The notes beneath the pieces are model-generated. The model was not told where the DNA came from. It did not search any database and saw nothing but the letters and a program-made list of their open reading frames with translations. A stretch of DNA of 64,000 bases, taken from NCBI GenBank assembly GCA_025655575.1, contig JAHXIP010000004.1:216158-280157 (forward strand), in the 5' to 3' direction. Position 1 is the first letter of the stretch. Each line of letters starts with the position of its first letter. This document shows, in pieces, positions 30,118 to 38,480 of this stretch. Origin of the DNA: Candidatus Thiodiazotropha sp. (ex Monitilora ramsayi) (GTDB taxonomy: Bacteria; Pseudomonadota; Gammaproteobacteria; Chromatiales; Chromatiaceae). Position numbers and translations under genes: made by a program.

Positions 30118-30717
30118 ATGTCTGAACTCGATCCACTCACCCAGCGAATTGAAGAGACCTTCACCCGTATCGAGCAGGAGCAGATGAAGGGTATCCCCCT
30201 ACTCAACCCAAACCTGAAGGTGCAGACCAGCGGCTTCCAATTATTTGAAGGGCGTATGGTCGGTATCGTGATCACGCCCTGGCTGATGAACCTGATCCTG
30301 TTTCCCGCCGAGGGAGAGGATTGGAGTGACTTGACCCTGGGAGAGAAACAGACACACCGTTTTCCTGCCAACGAATACCGCTTCATGGTGAATGAATTCG
30401 AGGGGATCGGTCAGTGCCAGACTCACTCTTTGCACTCACCCATGCATGAATTCATGGACCAGGACCACGCCGTCGCCGCTGCTGAAAGCTTCATGCAGAC
30501 ACTCATGGTGGAAGTGGAGCATCCAGAGCAGGACCCCCATGATGAGGCGCTGCTGGGCCGCATACTGCGCGGCGAGGAGACCCCTGAAATCGAGATGGAC
30601 GGGTTTGCTCTGGCTGAAAAGAAGATAGCCGAGCAGGAAGGCTGTCAAAGTGAATCCGTTGAACCCGGCATCACACGCCGCGACCTATTGCGAGGCGTCT
30701 GCCGGCGGGAAGGCTGA
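30118..30717 (+). CDS. hybE: [NiFe]-hydrogenase assembly chaperone HybE
   Basis: Chaperone thought to hold the Tat-exported subunits until folding is complete. The 199-aa product shows the family core (MKGIPLLNPNLKVQTSGFQL; VGIVITPWLMNLILFP; HRFPANEYRFMVNEFEGIGQ; CQTHSLHSPMHEF). E. coli HybE is 162 residues; here the core is followed by about 40 extra residues that end in an RRDLLRG element resembling a twin-arginine motif (about residues 186-192). Last gene of the operon; a hairpin follows 6 bases after the stop. Confidence 0.93.
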   Translation: MSELDPLTQRIEETFTRIEQEQMKGIPLLNPNLKVQTSGFQLFEGRMVGIVITPWLMNLILFPAEGEDWSDLTLGEKQTHRFPANEYRFMVNEFEGIGQCQTHSLHSPMHEFMDQDHAVAAAESFMQTLMVEVEHPEQDPHDEALLGRILRGEETPEIEMDGFALAEKKIAEQEGCQSESVEPGITRRDLLRGVCRREG

Positions 30718-30722
30718 GGCAC

Positions 30723-30757
30723 AAAAAAAGGTGCGATCTCGTCGCACCTTTAAAAAA
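30723..30757 (-). terminator. Intrinsic terminator, strongest for the chemoreceptor gene
   Basis: A perfect 10-bp stem AAAGGTGCGA / TCGCACCTTT with a 5-base loop lies between the convergent hybE and chemoreceptor genes. On the minus strand it is followed by TTTTGT, a proper U-tract; on the plus strand the tract is shorter, so it may serve both transcripts with unequal strength. Confidence 0.85.
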
Positions 30758-30819
30758 TCAGTTTGTACCCAATCTCCGAATGGCCCCAGAATCCGGGGCC
30801 ACCGATAAGGCTGGCTTGC

Positions 30820-32427
30820 CTACACCTTGAACTGATTGACCATCTTGTCGAGCTGGGCGGAGATCTGCGCCACCTCTTCACTCTCCTTGAGCGTCCTGCA
30901 GGTACCTTCTGCGGTCTGATGCGAAACCTCATTGATGGCAATGATGTTCTTGTTGATCTCGCTGACCACCGAGGTCTGCTCCGAGGCTGCCGTAGCGATC
31001 ACTGAGTTCATCTCACTGATCGATTCGACCGCACCGGAAATCTCTGCCAGTGCCTCACCGGCCCGGCTGGAGTCGGATACGCTCTGGTCCGCATCTTTTT
31101 TACTGCTATCCATCACGTGAACGGCCTGATTCGAGGCGGAAACCAACTGTTCAATAATATCCTGGATTTCGTGTGTCGCCTCTTGTGTACGCTGTGCCAG
31201 GTTACGAACCTCATCTGCCACCACAGCAAATCCGCGTCCCTGCTCACCAGCTCGTGCTGCCTCAATTGCGGCATTCAACGCAAGCAAGTTAGTTTGTTCG
31301 GCGATTGCGGTAATCGATTCGGAAACCTGTCCGATGCTCTGCGTGCCTTCGGCCAGCTGGCGCACGACCACAGCCGCATCATCCACCCGACTGGCGAGAC
31401 GCGTAATCGAACTGGAAACCTCGGCAACCACATGTTTACCTGAGTCAGCATTGGATTTCGCCTCGATCGCTGCCTGTTCGGCGCTGGCTGCGTTCCTTGC
31501 AACTTCCTCGGCGGCCACCGAAAGTTCACCGATAGCCACGGTCAGTTGCCCGGTCTCTTTTTCCTGCTCATCAACCCCATCACGGGTCTTCTTGGTCACG
31601 CTGGCAAGTTGATCTGCAGAGTTCGCCAATCCGTCCATAGTTTTCGCCAGATCATCGATTGTCGGCTGAAATTGATCCAGCATCTGGTTGACCGCCATAC
31701 CTACGTGACGGAATTCGTCATTGGCGCCAAGGGCAACTCTCGGACGTAGATCTGACTCAGTACCAATTTTATTCATGGTGGCCTTTAATCCGTTTAGTGG
31801 CTTGATTACCACTTTCCGCATGATCAAATTGATCACAAACAGACCGACAATCAGCACCAGGAAGTTGATGACACCACTGATTAATAGTTCATCATGAATC
31901 GCTTTGTCACGGGCTTCCAGCGAAAAAGTCAGGCGGCCGGCACCCAGAATCGTGCCTTCTGGCAACGCATGACATGTCAGGCAATTGGTACCGTTTCGGT
32001 CGGAAACCGCTGCGAAAGGTTCAATGATGGTCAGCAACCGCTTACCTTTGACAGTCTCGACCTGTACGATCTTTTCACCACTGAGGGCTCGCCTGTCGAG
32101 GTCATCCAACGGCTTTTCATGATCGAAGCCGGGACCGAATGTCCCATTGACTGCTTCACCGCGAAGCATTCGCACCTCGACCACACCATCCCGTTTCTGG
32201 ATCTTCTCCCTAAGCATCTCCCGATTGCCCATGGTGCCGGTAAACATCATGGCGTTCATGCTATCGAGATAACCGTGCAGAACATCAAATATCTGATGCT
32301 CCGTCAGCCTGAGGAGCCGGTCTTTCTGCTGTTCTGCAGAGTAGATGGTCACTACAGACATGATCAGGATAAAGATCAGTGCCATAGGTGTCAGAATTTT
32401 CCACTGCACCGAAATATACTTTTTCAT
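30820..32427 (-). CDS. Methyl-accepting chemotaxis protein with a haem-binding (CxxCH) sensor domain
   Basis: Membrane chemoreceptor. From ATG 32427 (MKKYISVQW) it has 535 residues; an upstream ATG at 32460 adds 11. Order: membrane helix, periplasmic domain of about 140 residues, second helix ([17 protein letters not shown]), HAMP, and a cytoplasmic signalling domain with the hairpin tip [20 protein letters not shown]. The periplasmic domain holds one c-type haem motif, CLTCH, followed by [11 protein letters not shown], as in DUF3365-type haem sensors. This implies sensing of redox potential, oxygen, NO or a similar ligand. It lies next to hydrogenase and cytochrome genes and ends with [10 protein letters not shown], without an obvious CheR-binding pentapeptide. 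Confidence 0.93.
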   Translation of the reverse strand: MKKYISVQWKILTPMALIFILIMSVVTIYSAEQQKDRLLRLTEHQIFDVLHGYLDSMNAMMFTGTMGNREMLREKIQKRDGVVEVRMLRGEAVNGTFGPGFDHEKPLDDLDRRALSGEKIVQVETVKGKRLLTIIEPFAAVSDRNGTNCLTCHALPEGTILGAGRLTFSLEARDKAIHDELLISGVINFLVLIVGLFVINLIMRKVVIKPLNGLKATMNKIGTESDLRPRVALGANDEFRHVGMAVNQMLDQFQPTIDDLAKTMDGLANSADQLASVTKKTRDGVDEQEKETGQLTVAIGELSVAAEEVARNAASAEQAAIEAKSNADSGKHVVAEVSSSITRLASRVDDAAVVVRQLAEGTQSIGQVSESITAIAEQTNLLALNAAIEAARAGEQGRGFAVVADEVRNLAQRTQEATHEIQDIIEQLVSASNQAVHVMDSSKKDADQSVSDSSRAGEALAEISGAVESISEMNSVIATAASEQTSVVSEINKNIIAINEVSHQTAEGTCRTLKESEEVAQISAQLDKMVNQFKV

Positions 32428-32672
32428 GGTCGATAACCCACTTCGAATAATTAAACTCATTCACTCGATAGCTACTATGTCGGCAAGCTTTTACAACACT
32501 TGAGGAATTTACTGCGTAAGCTGCGAAACCCTAAAGATTCGCAAATAGCTCCCGATAACCTCACTGAACCGACCGTTGGGATATGCCTGACGGTGGCAGT
32601 ACCCGGAGGCAGCGTCAATTGTGATGCCAGCCAATACCGGCTTGAGAATGAAGACATTGCGGGAGTCCTTTC

Positions 32673-32990
32673 ATGGAAAAATATATTTTTTTGGCCCTTT
32701 TCCTCCTCACTTTTGTGAGTGGCGCGGTACATGCAGACCAGACCTTGGCCATGCAGTCCGGATGCCTAGGCTGCCACAAAGTTGACGCCAAACTGGTCGG
32801 CCCAGCATTCAAAGATGTGGCAGCCAAATACGCCGCCGACCCCTCGGAGATCGATCGGCTGACAAGCAAAGTAAAAGCAGGCAGCACACCTGGCGAGCCT
32901 TTAGTCTGGGGCAGTGTGGCCATGCCGCCCAACATGGCGCCACCGGAAAAAATCAAACAGGTCATCGAATGGGTGATGACATTACAATAG
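32673..32990 (+). CDS. Small periplasmic cytochrome c (class I, c551/c552-like)
   Basis: Electron carrier. The 105-aa precursor has a signal peptide (about residues 1-21, cut after VHA), haem motif CLGCH at 31-35 and a likely axial Met in WGSVAMPPNMAP near residue 82-87. The spacing and the GPAFKDVAAKYAAD segment match bacterial cytochrome c551/c5-like proteins that deliver electrons to terminal oxidases. Divergent from the haem chemoreceptor. The 245-base gap upstream shows no strong promoter by eye. Confidence 0.92.
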   Translation: MEKYIFLALFLLTFVSGAVHADQTLAMQSGCLGCHKVDAKLVGPAFKDVAAKYAADPSEIDRLTSKVKAGSTPGEPLVWGSVAMPPNMAPPEKIKQVIEWVMTLQ

Positions 32991-33217
32991 AGTGTCTTTG
33001 GTGCTGATGAATCTTTTCTCAGCATCAAGCCTCTGTTCACAAGTTTCTAGAGTCATCCGTTTCAACGATACGACTTACCTGTAATAATGTGTTCGATAAT
33101 TAAGATCAACAATACGCCTTACCTATTTTTATCTGGGGACAGCGCTTCCATCCAAAGGAAAAAGCATGATCCGCATGGCGAATGAAGTAGTTGCAAATAA
33201 CATTGAGGAGCAAATTC

Positions 33218-33598
33218 ATGTCCACCCCTAAAACCGTATCCTTTGCCTCAGCGCTTTCCCTCATGCTGTTGGTTGGTTGCAGTGCCGGACCGGCTGCGGT
33301 CAGTTTCAAATCCGAGGTCAAACCGCTGATCGACAAGTATTGTACGGAATGCCATACACAAGGTGGCGCCGGCGCAGAGGCAAGCGGCTTTGTGACAGAA
33401 AACTATGCCGCTGTCATGAAAGGTACCAAGTTCGGCCCAGTAGTCGTAGCAGGAGACCCGCTCTCCAGTTCACTCTATCGACTGGTTGCCGGTAAGGTCG
33501 ACCCATCGATCCGCATGCCACATGGCAAAGAGGCCCTCTCGACCGAAGAGATTGTGAAAATTGAACAGTGGATTGAGCAGGGCGCAAAAAACAACTAA
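33218..33598 (+). CDS. Cytochrome c-like lipoprotein
   Basis: The 126-aa product from ATG 33218 has a lipobox (LMLLVGC, Cys21), so it is probably a membrane-anchored periplasmic lipoprotein, followed by a c-type haem motif CTECH (42-46). The C-terminal part (GDPLSSSLYRLVAGKVDPSI; RMPHGKEALSTEEI) matches the PSCyt1-like domain of haem-binding domains; the Met in RMPHG is a candidate axial ligand. I chose 33218 because GAGGAG lies eight bases upstream; a start at 33191 would spoil the signal peptide. Partner unknown. Confidence 0.88.
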   Translation: MSTPKTVSFASALSLMLLVGCSAGPAAVSFKSEVKPLIDKYCTECHTQGGAGAEASGFVTENYAAVMKGTKFGPVVVAGDPLSSSLYRLVAGKVDPSIRMPHGKEALSTEEIVKIEQWIEQGAKNN

Positions 33599-33618
33599 AC
33601 CACAGCCCGTGGATTATT

Positions 33619-33652
33619 AACCCGGCCTTCCAACGAGGGCCGGGTTGTTCGT
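33619..33652 (+). terminator. Hairpin terminator after the cytochrome lipoprotein gene
   Basis: AACCCGGCC and GGCCGGGTT form a 9-bp GC-rich stem around a 10-base loop 21 bases after the stop, followed by a short T-containing tail (GTTCGTTT). The tail is weak, so termination may be partial. Confidence 0.7.
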
Positions 33653-33774
33653 TTCCAGCTCAATGTCTTTAACCAAAGACATCCCATACCTCATGGTCAT
33701 CACCCCCTTTTTATAGACTCTCCTAACCGTTATGATGTGGAGCTTTACACATCATGATCGGGCAAGAGAATCCA

Positions 33775-34344
33775 ATGAAAAGACTTACACAACGTTTACT
33801 GACACTCCTGCTGCTAATCGGCATCACTACGGGAAGCGCCTGGGCGGAAACCGTTCAGGTCGAGATGGTGACCTCTATGGGCAGCATCAAGCTGGAACTC
33901 GACAGAGGTAAGGCGCCAGAGACAGTCGATAATTTCGTACAGTACGTTCGTGACGGATTTTTCGACGGCACGATTTTTCACCGGGTTATTAAGGGTTTCA
34001 TGATTCAGGGGGGTGGCTTCACACCTGATATGAAAAAGAAATCGACACGTGCGCCAATTAAAAATGAAGCTAAAAACGGCTTAAAGAATATGCGCGGCAC
34101 CCTTGCCATGGCGAGGACTTCTGATCCCCATTCAGCCACAGCACAATTTTTCATTAACCACAAAGACAACGCTTTTCTCGACTATCCCAGCCGTGATGGA
34201 TGGGGTTATGCGGTTTTCGGCAAGGTAACAGACGGTATGGACGTAGTTGACGCTATCGCCAACGAGATGACTGGCATCAAAAACGGCATGCGCGATGTGC
34301 CAAAAAACACCGTCTTGATTGAAAAGGCCACTGTGGTCGAATAG
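33775..34344 (+). CDS. ppiA: Periplasmic peptidyl-prolyl cis-trans isomerase (cyclophilin)
   Basis: Folding catalyst for exported proteins. The 189-aa product begins with a clear signal peptide (RLLTLLLLIGITTGSAWA), then a cyclophilin domain with FFDGTIFHRVIKGFMIQGGG, the active-site Arg in FHRV, and AMARTSDPHSATAQFFIN. I chose ATG 33775 (MKRLTQRL) over ATG 33754 because it gives a normal n-region. It is followed at 57 bases by a cytoplasmic paralogue of nearly the same sequence, so the pair looks like a tandem duplication. Confidence 0.93.
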   Translation: MKRLTQRLLTLLLLIGITTGSAWAETVQVEMVTSMGSIKLELDRGKAPETVDNFVQYVRDGFFDGTIFHRVIKGFMIQGGGFTPDMKKKSTRAPIKNEAKNGLKNMRGTLAMARTSDPHSATAQFFINHKDNAFLDYPSRDGWGYAVFGKVTDGMDVVDAIANEMTGIKNGMRDVPKNTVLIEKATVVE

Positions 34345-34400
34345 TCCGAATCGTCCCTAAGATCGACTACAGAATTCATTATAAATAAACAGGAATCCCT

Positions 34401-34892
34401 ATGATCACATTAACCACAAATTTAGGCCCCATCGTTATTGAACTGGACGAGGCCAATGCTCCCAAGAGTTGTGAAAACTTCAAACAGTACGTCAAAGATG
34501 GCTTTTTCGATGGCACTATTTTTCATCGGGTCATCGACAACTTTATGATCCAGGGTGGCGGCTTCCAACCCGGCATGATTCAGAAACAGACCCGCGACCC
34601 TATCGAGAATGAGGCCAAGAACGGCCTATCCAACGAGGTGGGCACCATTGCCATGGCACGCACCATGGAACCCCACTCCGCCACAGCCCAGTTTTTTATT
34701 AACGTCTCCAACAACAAGTTTCTCGATCATCCCGGACAGGACGGCTGGGGTTACTGCGTCTTCGGTAAAGTCAGCAGCGGTATGGATGTCATCAATCAAA
34801 TCAAGGGTGTAGAGACCACGACACGGGCTGGCCATCAGGACGTACCGGCGGAAGACATCATTATCGAAAAAGCGGAAATCAGCGAAGATTAG
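34401..34892 (+). CDS. ppiB: Cytoplasmic peptidyl-prolyl cis-trans isomerase (cyclophilin)
   Basis: Cyclophilin of 163 residues without a signal peptide. It shares long stretches with the preceding periplasmic enzyme (FFDGTIFHRVI, FMIQGGGF, MARTMEPHSATAQFFIN) and has the same catalytic Arg. E. coli PpiB has 164 residues. It is followed nine bases later by lpxH, as in many gammaproteobacteria where ppiB and lpxH are paired. Confidence 0.96.
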   Translation: MITLTTNLGPIVIELDEANAPKSCENFKQYVKDGFFDGTIFHRVIDNFMIQGGGFQPGMIQKQTRDPIENEAKNGLSNEVGTIAMARTMEPHSATAQFFINVSNNKFLDHPGQDGWGYCVFGKVSSGMDVINQIKGVETTTRAGHQDVPAEDIIIEKAEISED

Positions 34893-34900
34893 ACGACGCA

Positions 34901-35635
34901 TTGCCTGAACACCTCTTCATTTCAGATCTGCACCTCTCCGCTGAACGGCCGGAGGTGGTGCAGTTTTTTCTCCGTTTCATCAAGCAACGAGCCATCCAGG
35001 CAGATCACCTCTATATTCTCGGTGATCTCTTCGATGTCTGGATCGGTGACGATGACCGGCATACGCCTATTCCTGAAATCACGGCCTCACTGAAACATCT
35101 CACCCAGTCAGGGACCCATCTCTACTTCATGCACGGCAACCGTGATTTTCTTATCGGTGAAGACTTCTGCCGGGATTGCGGCGCTGAATTGTTATCTGAC
35201 CCTAAACCGATCGAGCTGTTCGGCACCCCCACCCTACTGATGCACGGAGATCTTCTTTGTACGGACGACCGGGATTATCAGGCTTTCAGAAGACAGGTTA
35301 GACACCCGGATTTCGCGCTACAGTTTCTTTCCTTGTCACTTGATGCCCGCCGGGAGCAGGCAAAAGCCTATAGAGAACAGAGCGGCGAAGCCAATGCGAA
35401 TAAGGCGGCGGTCATCATGGATGTCAATCAGCAGGCAGTGGTGTCTTATCTAACAGATTACGGCGCAGACAGGCTGATTCATGGACATACTCATCGCCCG
35501 GCAGACCATCCCTTCACTATCGATGGAAATGACAAAATCAGACATGTGCTTGGGGAGTGGCATGATGATTCCGCAGAAATTATCAGTGTCGCCGAAGATG
35601 GGGTGAAGCGGGAAAAATACACTAGGGCCTGTTAA
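34901..35635 (+). CDS. lpxH: UDP-2,3-diacylglucosamine diphosphatase LpxH
   Basis: Peripheral membrane metallophosphatase of lipid A synthesis, hydrolysing UDP-diacyl-GlcN to lipid X and UMP. The 244-aa protein shows the calcineurin-like metal motifs in order: DLHLS (about residue 9), GDLFDVWIGDD, HGNRDFLIGEDF, MHGDLLCTDD and HGHTHRPADHP. The start is TTG at 34901, giving the family N-terminus MPEHLFISDLHLS; no ATG fits. The ribosome site is weak, so translation may be coupled to ppiB nine bases upstream. Confidence 0.96.
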   Translation: MPEHLFISDLHLSAERPEVVQFFLRFIKQRAIQADHLYILGDLFDVWIGDDDRHTPIPEITASLKHLTQSGTHLYFMHGNRDFLIGEDFCRDCGAELLSDPKPIELFGTPTLLMHGDLLCTDDRDYQAFRRQVRHPDFALQFLSLSLDARREQAKAYREQSGEANANKAAVIMDVNQQAVVSYLTDYGADRLIHGHTHRPADHPFTIDGNDKIRHVLGEWHDDSAEIISVAEDGVKREKYTRAC

Positions 35636-35647
35636 CACTAAGGACGG

Positions 35648-36373
35648 CTAACCGCCAATCCCCATCGGTACCTGCTGATAGTCTTCAGGTAAAGAAAAGT
35701 GCTCTGCTGAAATCTTGAAGCTTGCCTGAAAATCCACCAACGCCTCGTCATAACCCTGATCATTCCAAATCTTTACGGGTAACCCCTTCTGTATGAAAGC
35801 ATCAGGTGCGTAGGCGTGAACCACGCTGTCACAGGCATCGCGAAACTCATTGGGAAGGGTTGCGAGAGCAACTGCCTGTTGGGCTGCGAGCACACCAAGA
35901 TACTCACCGTAGGCGCTTATAACCTCCGTCATTGTCGATGGCAGGACAAAGGCCTCACGACAGATAGCACCATTGGTAATCAGCTGCCAATGCTGTGGCT
36001 TGATACCGGCAATCTCAGGCGCTTCATGATTCTTGTTGGAGCGAATTTCCAACGTCAAATCGTCAGGTAAATGTTGCTTATTTTTTTCAGCCGGATCGAT
36101 GACCAGGATGGATCGCTCGGTTGCATTCACACTGTAGATCACCTGCTCACGGCGATCGAAGAGGATAAAGCCGGGGTCCTGCTCTCCCTGGTCCAGTCTC
36201 ACATAGTCTGCTGTCACCAACAGGCGATTCATATAGGCTTCGTCATCTGGCGCCACCACCCGGTAGACCAAGAGACCCGCCTCGACTTCAAGGGCGTGTA
36301 GCGGAAGGATTGTCAGTGAGAGGACAATGAATACGGTCAAAGCCAGGAAACGGTTAATCACTCTTCTGCACAT
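35648..36373 (-). CDS. Exported protein of unknown function
   Basis: The 241-aa product has a signal peptide (LTVFIVLSLTILPLHA, about residues 12-28) and no other membrane segment, so it should be periplasmic. The body contains beta-rich segments such as LLVYRVVAPDDEAYMNRLLV and FILFDRREQVIYSVNATERS, reminiscent of outer-membrane-lipoprotein-like or DUF4412-type folds, but I do not recognise a family. Two Cys (ICREAF, RDACDSVV) may form a disulfide. It overlaps the upstream DUF455 gene by 16 bases and is last in a three-gene operon with glycerate kinase. Convergent with lpxH. Confidence 0.8.
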   Translation of the reverse strand: MCRRVINRFLALTVFIVLSLTILPLHALEVEAGLLVYRVVAPDDEAYMNRLLVTADYVRLDQGEQDPGFILFDRREQVIYSVNATERSILVIDPAEKNKQHLPDDLTLEIRSNKNHEAPEIAGIKPQHWQLITNGAICREAFVLPSTMTEVISAYGEYLGVLAAQQAVALATLPNEFRDACDSVVHAYAPDAFIQKGLPVKIWNDQGYDEALVDFQASFKISAEHFSLPEDYQQVPMGIGG

Positions 36374-37185
36374 AAGCGCTCCAAACGGTTTAATTCCTCT
36401 TCAGTGAATCCTGCCTGCCGACGTGCCTGATGGTGTAACGGGCAGCGGATACCTCCGCGCACAAAATCACTCAAGAGGTCGAAATAGGTCGCCTCCGGCT
36501 CCAATCCCCGGGCTTCACAAAGATACCGAAACCAGCGCGTGCCGAAATGCACATGTCCCACCTCTTCATCCAGGATTACTTGCAGTACTTCGACAGTTCG
36601 TTCGTCACCGATAGCTGCGAAACGCTGCATGATGCCCGGTGTCACATCAAGACCGCGAGCCTCCAACATGCGCGGTACCAACGCCATACGGACCAGCGGA
36701 TCGTGAGCGGTCTGAACGGCCATATCCCACAACCCGTTGTGTGCAGGAAAATCTCCGTAATCGACCCCGCCATCACGCAATCGTTCCCGCAGAAGACGGA
36801 AATGGTAGACCTCCTCCTGTGCCACCTGGATCCAGTCACTATAGAAATCGGCAGGCAGATCGGGGAATCGCTGTACGGCATCCCAGGCCAGATTGATGGC
36901 ATTGAACTCGATATGGGCGATGGCGTGAATCAAGGCCAGTCGGCCTTTTTCACTACCCAACCTGCGCCGGGACAAATGGCGAGGATGGACCAACTCCGGC
37001 TTTGCCGGATGACCCGCCTCACGCAAGTCATCTGCAGATGTCCATCCGGATAAACACAACCGCCCGGAGTTCCAGGCGCTGGCGGTCTCATCGGTCAGGT
37101 TGAGTTTCTCCTCCACTGAACAACTCAGCAGACAATTCCGCGCTGCCTGATAGAGGCTCTCTGTGGGTACCTCCAACTTTTTCAT
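36358..37185 (-). CDS. DUF455 family ferritin-like protein
   Basis: A 275-aa soluble protein of the DUF455 family, whose function is not established. Carboxylate and histidine motifs typical of di-iron four-helix bundles are visible: HAIAHIEFNAINLAWDA, AQEEVYHFRLLRERL, ARGLDVTPGIMQRF and ILDEEVGHVHFGTRWF. This suggests a metal-binding oxidase or hydroxylase. It lies between glycerate kinase (adjacent, no gap) and the unknown exported protein (16-base overlap). Confidence 0.88.
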   Translation of the reverse strand: MKKLEVPTESLYQAARNCLLSCSVEEKLNLTDETASAWNSGRLCLSGWTSADDLREAGHPAKPELVHPRHLSRRRLGSEKGRLALIHAIAHIEFNAINLAWDAVQRFPDLPADFYSDWIQVAQEEVYHFRLLRERLRDGGVDYGDFPAHNGLWDMAVQTAHDPLVRMALVPRMLEARGLDVTPGIMQRFAAIGDERTVEVLQVILDEEVGHVHFGTRWFRYLCEARGLEPEATYFDLLSDFVRGGIRCPLHHQARRQAGFTEEELNRLERLCAEE

Positions 37186-38430
37186 TCAGAACCTCATACC
37201 GATCACCAGATCCATCACATTGGTCCCTGTGGGACCGGTTGTTATGAGATCCCCACTGGCCTCGAGCAACCGGCCGGCATCTGCCGCAGCCAGAGATTCT
37301 GCCGCATTAAAACCCGCCAGAGTCCCCCGGCCGAGGGTGCCTCCATCAACTAAAGCGCCAGCATCTTCCGTCGCTCCATCAGTGCCGTCTGTACCAGCCG
37401 CCAGCAAACAGCAATCACTGGAACCGGCCAGGGCTACCGCTGCGGCAAGGGCCAAGTGTTGATTGCGCCCACCCTGCCCTGGTTCGGGAGGCAGATGAAC
37501 GGTGGTTTCACCCCCCCAGATGGAGATCCCCGGCTTGCCGTCCTGTAGCTGGGCGGCCAGTCTCAAACCAGTCTCAGCCGCATCTCCGTGCAGGAAATCC
37601 TCATGCAAGGTAACAGGATAGCCCAGTTGACCCGCCCGTTCGGCAGCTGCTTGTTTAGCCAGCTCGAGATTGGCTACGATCTGCAACACTGGCGACTCAT
37701 CTGGCAGATCCGTACGCTGCGCAAGTCCCGCAATCACTCTCGTCTGCAACCAATCCGGCAGGGACATGGCAGAAAGTTGTTCAAGTAAATCCGCTTCAGG
37801 CACCAACAGGCCTGAGCCGATAGCTGCAGGCTCGTCTCCCGGCACATCCGAGATAGCGAGGGCATACAAAGACCGGTCACCCAATCGTGTCAGCAGACCC
37901 CCACCCTTGATCTGAGAGAGCCCCTTGCGCACTCGGTTCATCTGTACGATATCCAGTCCGCTGCCCAGCAACCACTGGTTGGTCCTGGCCAGAAACTCGA
38001 GATCGACACCCGCCACCGGCACTTCCACCAGACTGGAAGCGCCGCCGGAAATCAGAAACAGCAGTGATGACCCATCGTCCGCAGAGAGAAAATCCAGCAA
38101 GCTGCGTCCCGCCTGCAGGCTATTTTGATCCGGCACCGGGTGGGCGGCTTCGATCCCCTGCCAACCCCGGCGACGGCAAAAATCGTCATCGAGATGACCA
38201 AACTTAGAAATAATCAGTGCCTTACGAATCTGCTTGCCCAGCACCCGGTCCGCCCCCAGCGCCATAGAGTGAGCCGCCTTACCGACCGCTACCAAATGCA
38301 GAGGTCCTTCAAAAGGATTGGCTTTCAACCAATCGGAAACAACCGCAGCTCCTTCCACTTTGACCAGCGCAGCCTGAAAGATCTGTAAAAGATGGTTGCG
38401 ATATTGTGCTGTCAATCTTTCTTGTTCCAT
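37186..38430 (-). CDS. Glycerate 2-kinase (MOFRL family, GckA/TtuD type)
   Basis: Cytoplasmic kinase that forms 2-phosphoglycerate from D-glycerate, linking photorespiration-like glycolate salvage or tartrate use to glycolysis. The 414-aa product has the N-terminal LHLVAVGKAAHSMALGADRV, HPVPDQNSLQAGRSLLDFL, the LISGGASSLVEVP loop, the MNRVRKGLSQIKGGGL lysine region, and the C-terminal MOFRL domain (GGRNQHLALAAAVAL; LLAAGTDGTDGATEDAGA). In an autotroph it could recycle glycolate from Rubisco oxygenation; this is inference. First gene of a three-gene operon. Confidence 0.94.
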   Translation of the reverse strand: MEQERLTAQYRNHLLQIFQAALVKVEGAAVVSDWLKANPFEGPLHLVAVGKAAHSMALGADRVLGKQIRKALIISKFGHLDDDFCRRRGWQGIEAAHPVPDQNSLQAGRSLLDFLSADDGSSLLFLISGGASSLVEVPVAGVDLEFLARTNQWLLGSGLDIVQMNRVRKGLSQIKGGGLLTRLGDRSLYALAISDVPGDEPAAIGSGLLVPEADLLEQLSAMSLPDWLQTRVIAGLAQRTDLPDESPVLQIVANLELAKQAAAERAGQLGYPVTLHEDFLHGDAAETGLRLAAQLQDGKPGISIWGGETTVHLPPEPGQGGRNQHLALAAAVALAGSSDCCLLAAGTDGTDGATEDAGALVDGGTLGRGTLAGFNAAESLAAADAGRLLEASGDLITTGPTGTNVMDLVIGMRF

Positions 38431-38480
38431 TCAGGCTGGGTTACACTGTTCGGGTTCGTTATACCGCCAGGAGCAGAGCG

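Noticed and set aside
32461..32672. A 72-codon plus frame (32500-32718) and a possible structured leader before the cytochrome c gene
   Set aside because: The frame overlaps the cytochrome start in another register and has no family features; no conserved RNA motif could be identified.
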